Positions 25,333 through 33,547 of a DNA stretch of 64,000 bases are shown in pieces (within the stretch, counting starts at the first letter, position 1; every line of letters begins with the position of its first letter). The stretch lies in contig OZ240239.1 in NCBI GenBank assembly GCA_965198095.1, positions 3,968,001 through 4,032,000 of the forward strand. Direction: 5' to 3'. The stretch comes from CBDFJH01 sp965198095 (lineage in GTDB: Bacteria; Latescibacterota; UBA2968; GCA-2709665). The translations under genes and the position numbers were made by a program. The notes beneath the pieces were generated by a model. That model did no database searches. It was given only the letters and a program-made list of their open reading frames with translations, and had not been told where the DNA came from.

Positions 25333-27213
25333 ATGTCAACCGCGGCTCCGGGCGCGGGCACGAATATGACGATCCACGATCCACGACCCGCGACTCGCGG
25401 AACCTCCGTACTCCTCCTGTGCTTTGGCCTTTTGGCCTTCCCGCCCAAGGTGTTCGGCCTGGAACCGGGTGCGACCATGCCGGTCGATCAGCTTCGGCGC
25501 GGCCAGGTGGGCATCGGTCGGACCGTCTTCCAGGGCACCCGAATCGACAGCTTCGGCGCGGAGATCCTCGGCGTGTTGCACAACGTCTTCGGGCCTGGCA
25601 TCGACATCATCCTGGCCCGGCTCTCGGGCGATCCCCTCGATGACACGGGCGTGATCGCCGGCATGAGCGGCAGCCCGGTCTACATCGACGGAAAGCTGAT
25701 CGGGGCGGTCGCGTACAGCTTCGGCTCCTTTTCAAAGGAGCCGATCGCCGGCATCACGCCGATCGCCGACATGCAGGCGGTGCTCGAACGGCCGCTCAAG
25801 ACAGCCCGAGACGGAGGCCGTCCAGATACCTGGGCCCCTTCGGCAGGCGGCCCGAATCCGGAGCTGACCGACCTTTCGATTCCGGAGGCGGGCGGGCTCA
25901 AGCCGGTCGCGACGCCGTTGGCCATGTCCGGATTTTCGCCGAGGGTCGTCGCAGACCTCCGTCAGGAGTTCCTCCGGGTGGGACTCCTCCCGGTCCAGGG
26001 TGGCGGCGGCGTCGACTCTACGTTGGCCCAGGGCCCGTTCGAGCCCGGGGCAGCCCTCGGCGTCCAGCTGATCCGGGGCGACTTCAGCGTCACGGGGATC
26101 GGAACGCTCACCCATCGGGACGGCGACCGCATCATCGGGTTCGGCCACCCCATGCTTTTCGGGGGCAGCACGACCATGCCCATGACGGCGGCATTCATCC
26201 ATCAGGTCCTTCCCAGTCAGCGCCTCTCCTTCAAACTGGGCACGGCCTCCCGGCCCATGGGAGTCATCGTACAGGATCGTGCGCCCGGCGTTGCCGGAAT
26301 CGTGGGACAGCGAGCCGACATGATCCCGGCACGCGTCGATGTCCACTCTCCGGGAAACCGCGAATCGTTCAGCATGGAGATCCTCCGCAATCGAGAGTTC
26401 AGCCCCATCCTGATGCGCTACGCAGTCGCGAACGCCCTGATTTCGGCCGAAAAACGATCTGGGGAAGCCACGGTCAGGACCCGCACGCGCATTCACCTTG
26501 CCGGATATCCGCCCCTCGACCTCGGCAACATCCATTCCGGACCCAACGTCCTGAGTGATGCCGTCCTGGGCGCGACTTCGAGTCTGGGCCGGCTGATGCA
26601 AAATCCGTTCGAGCCCGTACGTCTGGATGAAGTCGTCTTCAGTCTGGAGGTTGAAGAAGAGATCCACGCTGCGCATATCGAATCGATCCGTCTCCGAAAA
26701 ACACGTTTCCGGCCGGGAGACAGGGTCCGCGTCACGATCCTGCTCCACCCGTACCTGGGAACGCCGGAAACGGTCGAGACGGAGCTGCGCCTCCCCGCGG
26801 AGGCGAGGAGCGGAAAGTTGATCCTCAGGGCATCGAGCGCCGAGCAGCACCGCCGCCTGGAATCGAAGCGGGCTCCGGGAGAATACGCCCCCCGGGATTT
26901 CGAGCACTTGATCCGTCTCCTCAAGAACGGTGACAGGAACGATACGTTGATCATCGATCTCCTGTCGTTGAGGCGGGGCGTCACCGTCCAAGGAAAGGAA
27001 GTGACCTCGCTTCCCCCTTCGGTCCTCTCCGCGCTGCGATTTTCCGGGCGCTCAGGAGATATCAAATCTGTGGAGCAGACAGTGCTCCACAGATCACGCG
27101 TGCGCACGGACTATGCGCTCTCCGGCAGTCAGACCGTGATCATCTACGTCGATCGGGAGAGAGATGGCGTCGTATTCGACGAAAAGACCGGACTCGGCCG
27201 CGACAAGAACTAG
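25333..27213 (+). CDS. SpoIVB-type S55 peptidase domain protein
   Basis: A 626-aa protein with an N-terminal hydrophobic segment (TSVLLLCFGLLAFPPKVFG), so exported or membrane-anchored. Residues about 35-330 resemble the SpoIVB peptidase S55 domain: LRRGQVGIGRTVFQG, then VIAGMSGSPVYIDGKLIGAV with the catalytic Ser in GMSGSP near residue 112, and HRDGDRIIGFGHPML. In spore formers S55 enzymes signal across the envelope, but this longer form is widespread in non-sporulating candidate phyla and its target is unknown. The C-terminal half is beta-rich and unassigned. Its last 50 bases overlap the next gene. A strong promoter lies just upstream. Confidence 0.82.
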   Translation: MSTAAPGAGTNMTIHDPRPATRGTSVLLLCFGLLAFPPKVFGLEPGATMPVDQLRRGQVGIGRTVFQGTRIDSFGAEILGVLHNVFGPGIDIILARLSGDPLDDTGVIAGMSGSPVYIDGKLIGAVAYSFGSFSKEPIAGITPIADMQAVLERPLKTARDGGRPDTWAPSAGGPNPELTDLSIPEAGGLKPVATPLAMSGFSPRVVADLRQEFLRVGLLPVQGGGGVDSTLAQGPFEPGAALGVQLIRGDFSVTGIGTLTHRDGDRIIGFGHPMLFGGSTTMPMTAAFIHQVLPSQRLSFKLGTASRPMGVIVQDRAPGVAGIVGQRADMIPARVDVHSPGNRESFSMEILRNREFSPILMRYAVANALISAEKRSGEATVRTRTRIHLAGYPPLDLGNIHSGPNVLSDAVLGATSSLGRLMQNPFEPVRLDEVVFSLEVEEEIHAAHIESIRLRKTRFRPGDRVRVTILLHPYLGTPETVETELRLPAEARSGKLILRASSAEQHRRLESKRAPGEYAPRDFEHLIRLLKNGDRNDTLIIDLLSLRRGVTVQGKEVTSLPPSVLSALRFSGRSGDIKSVEQTVLHRSRVRTDYALSGSQTVIIYVDRERDGVVFDEKTGLGRDKN

Positions 27214-29287
27214 GTCCCCTCTGCTCTGGCCGGCCCTGTTCGTCCTGATCCACTTCCAGGCCCCCGCCGACGGCGTGGCGCCCGTGATCTGGCGCGAGGA
27301 CAGCCAGGAGGCCTTCATCAAGGGGGAGGCCGAGAACGTCTCCATCACTCACGGGGGCGTCGTGACGCTCGGACCCGGTTTCGAGCAGGTCGCGGATACG
27401 GGCGAGGAGTTCGTCTGGGCGCTGGCGGAGGGTAGGAACGGGCGCCTCTATATCGCAACGGGCAACAGCGGCAGGGTCTATGCCTACGGCAACGGAAAAC
27501 CGGAGCTCCTCCTGGATTCTCCTGAAGTGGCGATCTTCAGCCTCGCGGTCGCAGAGAATGGGGCCCTCTACGCCGGGTCTTCACCCGACGGAAACATCTA
27601 CCGGATCGATGCCGGAAAGGAGCCAACCACGCTGTGCCGCACCGGAGACCGACACGTCTGGGCGCTCGTGCCGCAGCCCGGCGGCCAGCTGTACGCCGCC
27701 ACGGGAGGAGAGAGAGGGCGCATCCTCCGGATCTCTTCCAACGGGAGCGTGGAAGAGGTCTACAAGAGCACCGATCCCAACATCATCTCTTTGATTCAGG
27801 CGTCGGATGGGACCCTGTACGCAGGCACGGATCAAAGCGGACTCGTCTACAGGGTCCGTCAACACGATAAGGTGGATGTCCTCTTCGACGCGTCGCAGAA
27901 GGAAATCCACGCCCTGGCGCTCGGCCCCGGCGAGATGCTCTATGCCGGCGCGATGACAGGGAGCTCGAAGCCGAACGGGGGCAACCCGGCCCCGGCTGAA
28001 AAGCCGCCGCAGGCCGGCAAAGAGATGGCCGGAGAAGGATCCGTGCTCTACGCCATACGACCCTCGGGCGCAGCCCTGAAGCTTTGGCAGACCTCCGAAC
28101 CCCTGCTCCTGTCGCTGCACGTGGACGCGGGCGGAGAGATTACCGCCTTTACCGGGGATCCCGGATCGGTCTACAGCGTCGGAAGAGACGGCGGCTCTAC
28201 CCTGGTCACACGGATGGAAGGGATGCAACCTTGGGCGATCTGTCCCTCCGGGAACGGCCGATTCTGGATCGGCGCCGCAGGGACGGGCACGGTCTATCGT
28301 CTGGATCGATCGTATGCAAGAAAGGGCACGCTGACCTCGAAGCCCCGAGACTTCACCATCGTTTCAAGGTGGGGCAAACTGGCCTGGAAAGCCGACCTGG
28401 CGGAGAACACGTCCACCGCCTTCCAGACTCGGTCCGGAAACAGCGAGGTTCCGGACGACACCTGGAGCGACTGGTCCCGACCCCTCACGGAGCCGAAGGG
28501 CAGCCAGATCCTGAGCCCCCCGGGAAGGTTTCTGCAGTATCGAGCGGTGATGACCTCCGGGACGGGCAGCGGCACGCCCCGGCTTCGCAAAGTCACGATG
28601 GCCGGCCTCCAGGAAAACCTCGCGCCTCAGATCCTGAACATTAAAATCACCCCGCCCGCGAGGCAGAACGACCCCGGGGGCAACGCAGGGCCCGGCGGTG
28701 AGAAGCACAAAGGTCGCCCCCAGTCTCCCGAATCAGGCAAAGGGATATGGAAGATCGCATGGTCTGCGGGCGACGTGAACGCCGACGCGTTGATCTACGA
28801 CCTCTACTTCCGGGGACGCGAAGAGAAAAACTGGAAGCTTCTGGAGGAAGACCTCACGTCGCCCGGCTATCTCTGGAAGGTCGAATCCGCCCCGGAGGGC
28901 ACGATGCAGGTGCGCGTTGTCGCCTCCGATCGGCTGAGCAACCCGGAGGCGCAGGCCCTCTCTTCCGAAAGCGTGAGCGAGCCGTTCGACATAGACCATA
29001 CACCGCCTTCCGTGCGTCTCACGACCGTGCGCCAAACCGGTCCGACTTCCGTCTCCGTGGAGACCGCGCTCCTGGATGCGATCAGCCCGATTCACGAGGC
29101 GAGCTACTCCGTCAACTCCGGGTCCTGGAAGATCGTCTTTCCGGTAGACGAGATCTTCGATTCGCGGAGCGAGCAGCTTCGGTTCACGCTCGACCCCCTC
29201 GAGGTCGGGGAGTACAGTCTGGTGGTTCGCGCTGCGGACGCGCTCGGCAACGTCGGCGTCGGCAAGGCCGTGTTTGAAATACGATGA
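27164..29287 (+). CDS. Secreted beta-propeller protein
   Basis: A 707-aa protein overlapping the S55 gene by 50 bases in another frame. After a signal-like segment (LLWPALFVLIHF) come repeated propeller-type strands with the pattern LYxGxxxxGxVYR: GRLYIATGNSGRVYAYG, GALYAGSSPDGNIYRID, QLYAATGGERGRILRIS, GTLYAGTDQSGLVYRV, FWIGAAGTGTVYRLD. The C-terminal third (from about 480) is fibronectin/Ig-like, with FDIDHTPPSVRLTTV. It likely acts outside the cytoplasm with the S55 peptidase, since the pair is tightly overlapped; that partnership is inference. It ends on the ATGA shared with ribD. Confidence 0.75.
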   Translation: MASYSTKRPDSAATRTRSPLLWPALFVLIHFQAPADGVAPVIWREDSQEAFIKGEAENVSITHGGVVTLGPGFEQVADTGEEFVWALAEGRNGRLYIATGNSGRVYAYGNGKPELLLDSPEVAIFSLAVAENGALYAGSSPDGNIYRIDAGKEPTTLCRTGDRHVWALVPQPGGQLYAATGGERGRILRISSNGSVEEVYKSTDPNIISLIQASDGTLYAGTDQSGLVYRVRQHDKVDVLFDASQKEIHALALGPGEMLYAGAMTGSSKPNGGNPAPAEKPPQAGKEMAGEGSVLYAIRPSGAALKLWQTSEPLLLSLHVDAGGEITAFTGDPGSVYSVGRDGGSTLVTRMEGMQPWAICPSGNGRFWIGAAGTGTVYRLDRSYARKGTLTSKPRDFTIVSRWGKLAWKADLAENTSTAFQTRSGNSEVPDDTWSDWSRPLTEPKGSQILSPPGRFLQYRAVMTSGTGSGTPRLRKVTMAGLQENLAPQILNIKITPPARQNDPGGNAGPGGEKHKGRPQSPESGKGIWKIAWSAGDVNADALIYDLYFRGREEKNWKLLEEDLTSPGYLWKVESAPEGTMQVRVVASDRLSNPEAQALSSESVSEPFDIDHTPPSVRLTTVRQTGPTSVSVETALLDAISPIHEASYSVNSGSWKIVFPVDEIFDSRSEQLRFTLDPLEVGEYSLVVRAADALGNVGVGKAVFEIR

Positions 29288-30378
29288 CGGACGCAGGTAT
29301 GACCGATGCCGACTACATGAGGCTCGCGCTCTCTCTGGCCAGGCAGGGCCGTGCCACGGCGAGACCCAACCCGATGGTGGGCGCGGTCGCGGTCCGGGGA
29401 ACGCGAGTCCTCGCCAAAGGATATCACGTCGGTCCCGGGAGACCTCACGCAGAGGCCGCCGCCCTCGAGCCGGTCTCCAGCGGCGAACGCGATATCACGC
29501 TTTATGTGACGCTCGAGCCCTGCGTCCATACCGGCCACACGCCCCCCTGCGTCGACCTCCTGATCCGGAAAGGGGTCTCCCGGGTGGTCTGCGCGATGAT
29601 CGACCCGGACAGCAGGGTTTCCGGCCGCGGCATCGACAGGTTGCGAGCGGCAAACATCCAGGTTGAGGTCGGGCTTATGGAGCCGGAGGCCAGGCGCCTC
29701 AACGAGGTCTACGTCAAACACCGGACCACGGGTCTCCCGTTCGTCACGCTCAAACTGGCCCAAACCCTGGACGGCAGGATCGCCGCCGTCCGAGATTCCA
29801 GGTGGATCACGTCGAAAGCGGCGCGGAAGGCGGCGCATCGGATGCGTGCCGAGGTCGACGCCGTGATCGTCGGCAGCCGTACCGTGAGCGCGGACGATCC
29901 CCGCCTATCGGTCAGACACGTTCAGGGTACGGATCCCGTAAAGATCGTACTCGACAGCAGGCTGGAAGTCTCCGAAGATGCGCGAATCTTCCAGGGGGCG
30001 CGTCTCGTCCTCGCCGCGGGCCGGGGCGTCGCTCAAAAGCGGCGCCGGGCCGTGGAAGCCGCGGGGGCCGAGGTCTGGGAGAGCCCCCGGCAATCGAACA
30101 GGCCGATGTTCGCCGAAGTCCTCAAACGCGCGGGCGCGGAAGGGCTCACGCACGTCCTGATCGAGGGCGGGGGCAAGGTGACCGCCTCCGCCCTGCGCGA
30201 GAGGCTCGTGGACCGGTTGGTCATCTTTATTGCGCCGAAGCTCCTGGGGTCGGGCGTCCCCTCGGTCGCCGATCTCGGGATCGACCGAATCTCAGATGCC
30301 GTTTGTCTCGAAGACGTCCGTATCGAGCCCATCGGAGACGACGTGCGCTACACGGCCAGGGTGAAGAAACGCGATTGA
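29284..30378 (+). CDS. ribD: Bifunctional riboflavin deaminase/reductase
   Basis: A 364-aa two-domain enzyme for steps two and three of riboflavin synthesis: deamination of the pyrimidine, then NADPH-dependent reduction of the ribosyl side chain. The deaminase zinc site is visible in GRPHAEAAAL and LEPCVHTGHTPPCVD (His, Cys, Cys plus catalytic Glu). The reductase domain starts near residue 150 (LKLAQTLDGRIA, DAVIVGSRTVSADDP) and has LIEGGGKVTASAL. Its ATG overlaps the previous stop (ATGA), so translation is coupled. First of ribD-ribE-ribBA. Confidence 0.95.
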   Translation: MTDAGMTDADYMRLALSLARQGRATARPNPMVGAVAVRGTRVLAKGYHVGPGRPHAEAAALEPVSSGERDITLYVTLEPCVHTGHTPPCVDLLIRKGVSRVVCAMIDPDSRVSGRGIDRLRAANIQVEVGLMEPEARRLNEVYVKHRTTGLPFVTLKLAQTLDGRIAAVRDSRWITSKAARKAAHRMRAEVDAVIVGSRTVSADDPRLSVRHVQGTDPVKIVLDSRLEVSEDARIFQGARLVLAAGRGVAQKRRRAVEAAGAEVWESPRQSNRPMFAEVLKRAGAEGLTHVLIEGGGKVTASALRERLVDRLVIFIAPKLLGSGVPSVADLGIDRISDAVCLEDVRIEPIGDDVRYTARVKKRD

Positions 30379-30420
30379 ATCGACACGGGCGAAACTGAAA
30401 CGGACACAGGCCGCCGCTCC

Positions 30421-31053
30421 ATGTTCACGGGCATCATCGAAGAGACCGGTACCGTTCGATCGATCCAAAAGCGGCAGGGCTACCAGCGCACGACGATCGA
30501 CGCCCGGCGGGTCCTTCAGGATATCGAGACGGGAGGCAGCATCAGCATCGACGGGACCTGCCACACCGTTGTTGCGTATGATGCCGCCGGCTTTGTCGTA
30601 GAATCCGTCGAAGAAACCCTGCAGAGGACAACGCTCGGCAGGCTGCGACCCGGACAGGCCGTCAACCTCGAGCGCCCACTCCAGTGGGGTCAGCGTCTGG
30701 ACGGGCATCTTGTGGCCGGTCACATCGACGGCGTCGGCGAGGTCGTGGCTCGCGAGGCATCTCCTGACAACGTGCTGTTCCGGATTCGGATGCCCCCCGA
30801 GCTCTCGTCCTACGTGGCGATGAAAGGGTCGATCGCCGTGGACGGGATCAGCCTCACGATCGTTTCCGTAGCAGAACGCGAGTTCACGTTCGCGGCGGTC
30901 CCGCACACCCTTAGCGTCACCACCCTTGGCGAGCGCAAACCGGGGGACCCTGTCAACCTGGAAGTCGACCTGCTGTCGCGTTACGTCGAGCGACGCCTTA
31001 CCGCACTCCGGGAGCCGGAACCCTCCGTTCCCGTGAGCGAGGTCGAGGACTGA
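30421..31053 (+). CDS. ribE: Riboflavin synthase, alpha subunit
   Basis: A 210-aa protein made of two lumazine-binding barrels, as in all RibE/RibC-type synthases. It begins with the invariant MFTGIIEETGTV; the second copy starts at HLVAGHIDGVGEV and FRIRMPPEL. It converts two 6,7-dimethyl-8-ribityllumazine molecules to one riboflavin and one pyrimidine. It lies 42 bp after ribD and four bp before ribBA. Confidence 0.95.
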   Translation: MFTGIIEETGTVRSIQKRQGYQRTTIDARRVLQDIETGGSISIDGTCHTVVAYDAAGFVVESVEETLQRTTLGRLRPGQAVNLERPLQWGQRLDGHLVAGHIDGVGEVVAREASPDNVLFRIRMPPELSSYVAMKGSIAVDGISLTIVSVAEREFTFAAVPHTLSVTTLGERKPGDPVNLEVDLLSRYVERRLTALREPEPSVPVSEVED

Positions 31054-31057
31054 GACA

Positions 31058-32326
31058 ATGACACCATCGAGGGAAGACAGCGTTCAAGTCGCCCCCATCC
31101 AAGACGCGCTGGATGACATCCGGGCCGGGAAGATCGTCATCGTCGTGGACGACGAAGACCGGGAAAACGAAGGCGATTTTGTCGTGGCAGCCGAGAAGGT
31201 CACGCCCGAAGCCATCAACTTCATGATCACGCACGCCCGCGGGCTCGTCTGCCTGCCGGCAACGGAGGAGAGACTGAAGGAGCTCGACCTCGACATGATG
31301 GTCGACCACAACACGGCGCTCCACGGAACCCCCTTCACCGTGTGTATCGATGCCGTTGAGGGGACCACGACCGGAATTTCTGCAAGAGATCGCGCCGTCA
31401 CCATTCAGCGCTTCATCGACCCCGATGCCCGACCGCTCGATTTCGCCCGCCCGGGTCACGTCTTCCCGCTCCGGGCGATGGCAGGCGGCGTGCTCCGCCG
31501 CGCCGGCCATACAGAGGCAACCGTAGACCTCGCCCGTCTGGCCGGCCTCTGTCCGGCCGGCGTGCTCTGCGAAATCCTGAACGAGGACGGCACCATGGCC
31601 AGGCTGCCCGAGCTCGTGAAACTCGCCCGGAAGCACGACCTGAAGATCATCACGATCCGGGACCTGATCGCGCATCGTCATCGCTCGGAAAAACTGGTTC
31701 GCTGCGTGGAATGCGTCCATCTGCCGACCCGATTCGGAGAGTTCCAACTCAGACTCTACGAAAGTGAAGTGGATAAACGCCCCCACGTCGCGCTCGTGAA
31801 GGGCGAGCTCGCCGCGGGCGTTCCTGCGCTGGTTCGGATGCATTCGGAATGTCTGACGGGCGATGTCTTCGGGTCGCTGCGTTGTGACTGTGATACGAAT
31901 CTGCACTCGGCCATCGAGATGATCGAACGCGAAGGAAGCGGGGCCATCGTCTACATGCGTCAGGAGGGCCGGGGCATCGGTCTCCAGCAGAAGATCAGGG
32001 CCTACAGACTCCAGGAAGAGGGGTATGATACCGTAGAGGCGAATCTGAAGCTCGGGTTCAAGATGGACGAACGGGACTTCGGGATCGGGGCTCAGATCCT
32101 GCTCGACCTGGGGATTCTAAAGGCCCGATTGATCACGAACAATCCGGCGAAGCGGGTGGGACTGGAAGCCTACGGAATCGAGATTGTCGAACGCATCCCC
32201 GTGAGAATCAGGCCCAATCCCTGGAACATCAAATACTTGCGCACCAAGCAGCAGAAGATGGGCCATATGTTTACGGAAACAGATCTGAGCCTCGTCGACT
32301 CGGATTCCGAAGAGACCGGAACCTGA
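31058..32326 (+). CDS. ribBA: 3,4-DHBP synthase / GTP cyclohydrolase II
   Basis: A 422-aa fusion that starts both branches of riboflavin synthesis. The N-terminal half makes 3,4-dihydroxy-2-butanone 4-phosphate from ribulose 5-phosphate (VVDDEDRENEGDFVVAAE acidic loop; HARGLVCLP; RAGHTEATVDLARLAG). The C-terminal half is GTP cyclohydrolase II, with zinc Cys residues in HSECLTGDVFGSLRCDC and the RQEGRGIGL motif. Both active sites look complete. In most operons ribH follows; here nusB begins 22 bp later and no lumazine synthase gene is present. Confidence 0.95.
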   Translation: MTPSREDSVQVAPIQDALDDIRAGKIVIVVDDEDRENEGDFVVAAEKVTPEAINFMITHARGLVCLPATEERLKELDLDMMVDHNTALHGTPFTVCIDAVEGTTTGISARDRAVTIQRFIDPDARPLDFARPGHVFPLRAMAGGVLRRAGHTEATVDLARLAGLCPAGVLCEILNEDGTMARLPELVKLARKHDLKIITIRDLIAHRHRSEKLVRCVECVHLPTRFGEFQLRLYESEVDKRPHVALVKGELAAGVPALVRMHSECLTGDVFGSLRCDCDTNLHSAIEMIEREGSGAIVYMRQEGRGIGLQQKIRAYRLQEEGYDTVEANLKLGFKMDERDFGIGAQILLDLGILKARLITNNPAKRVGLEAYGIEIVERIPVRIRPNPWNIKYLRTKQQKMGHMFTETDLSLVDSDSEETGT

Positions 32327-32348
32327 ATCCCTACCGGATCGGCAGGAG

Positions 32349-32786
32349 ATGACGCAATCTCGTCGCAAAGCCCGAGAGACCGTGCTGCAGGCCCTATACT
32401 GGTCACAAAGCTCTGGCGATCCGGTGCAGCAGACGCTCCGCACCATGTCCCTCCGTCTCGACCTTTCGCCCGAGGTCTCCAAATTTGCAATGGACCTCGG
32501 CGTGAAGACCTGGGACCGCAGGGAACGGCTGGACCCTCGGATCGGAAGCGTCTCTCAGAACTGGTCTCTCGAGCGCATCTCCCGCATAGACAAGATTCTT
32601 CTTTGGATGGCGCTGACCGAGATCGAGGCGTTCGATGACATTCCCACCAACGTCTCGATCGACGAAGCCATAGAGTTGGCGAAACGCTACAGCGTCGAAA
32701 AGGCACCCGGCTTCATCAACGGCATCCTGGACGCCCTGGTCAAGCGGGAAGAGAACCTCGATCGTGTCGGGCACGCGGAGACGTAA
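32349..32786 (+). CDS. nusB: Transcription antitermination factor NusB
   Basis: A 145-aa all-helical protein that binds boxA RNA with NusE (S10) during rRNA transcription. It opens RRKARETVLQALYWSQ and closes with the NusB block NVSIDEAIELAKRYS and GFINGILDALV. Position after ribBA is typical, since nusB commonly ends the riboflavin operon. An ATG with GGCAGGAG just upstream sets the start. Confidence 0.93.
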   Translation: MTQSRRKARETVLQALYWSQSSGDPVQQTLRTMSLRLDLSPEVSKFAMDLGVKTWDRRERLDPRIGSVSQNWSLERISRIDKILLWMALTEIEAFDDIPTNVSIDEAIELAKRYSVEKAPGFINGILDALVKREENLDRVGHAET

Positions 32787-32787
32787 C

Positions 32788-33510
32788 GTGCGGCTCGTCA
32801 TCTTTTCGGATGTCCACGGGAACCTGGAGGCCCTGGAGGCACTCATTCAATGCTGTGATGACGTCGGTGCTGAACGGGTCATCTGTCTCGGCGACATCGT
32901 CGGATACGGTGCAGATCCCAATGCGTGTATCACAAAGATCCGAAAGTTTGCGGACATCGTCATTGCGGGAAATCACGACCGGGCGGCCGTCCGGCTTGAA
33001 GACAGGCGTTTTTTCAACCCGGTGGCCCTCTGGGCCATCCGGTGGACCGGATCTCGACTCACCGCCCCGCACGCCGATTACCTCCGCGAGTGCCCGATTT
33101 CCCATCAGGCCGACGGGGCCCTCTTCGTGCACGCCTCGCCCTATGAACCGGATGCCTGGCACTACATATTCACGGCGGATGACGCCAGGCAAGGCCTGGC
33201 CTGCGCCGATTCGGAGCTCGTGTTCGTGGGCCACACGCATAAGGCTTCTGTCTTCTGCGAGCGGAACGGGAAAGCCACGGCGGGCGAGGGCGTCGTCCAA
33301 GTCCAAGCCTCCAAACGGTATCTGGTCAACGTCGGCAGCGTGGGTCAGCCAAGGGATGGCGACGCCCGCGCAGCCTTCGCCGTGTGGGATCAGGAGGCCG
33401 CTGAGCTCCGTCTCTGTCGCGTGGCATACGACATCGCCGCCGCGCAAGCCAAAATCCGAAAGGCGCTGCTGCCCGATTTCCTCGCGGAGAGACTCGCCAT
33501 CGGTCGCTAA
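32788..33510 (+). CDS. Metallophosphoesterase (YfcE/MJ0936-like)
   Basis: A 240-aa calcineurin-like phosphoesterase. The dimetal motifs are in order: IFSDVHGNLEAL (D-x-H), CLGDIVGYGADP (GD), VIAGNHDRA (GNHD) and FVGHTHKA (GHTH), followed by VNVGSVGQPRDGD. Members hydrolyse phosphodiesters; target unknown. I place the start at GTG 32788, with GGAG seven bases before; an in-frame GTG at 32764 would overlap nusB by 23 bases. Between nusB and secA in the same run. Confidence 0.88.
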   Translation: MRLVIFSDVHGNLEALEALIQCCDDVGAERVICLGDIVGYGADPNACITKIRKFADIVIAGNHDRAAVRLEDRRFFNPVALWAIRWTGSRLTAPHADYLRECPISHQADGALFVHASPYEPDAWHYIFTADDARQGLACADSELVFVGHTHKASVFCERNGKATAGEGVVQVQASKRYLVNVGSVGQPRDGDARAAFAVWDQEAAELRLCRVAYDIAAAQAKIRKALLPDFLAERLAIGR

Positions 33511-33547
33511 GAACCCGCCATCCCGTGGAGACCTCTGAGAACACGTC

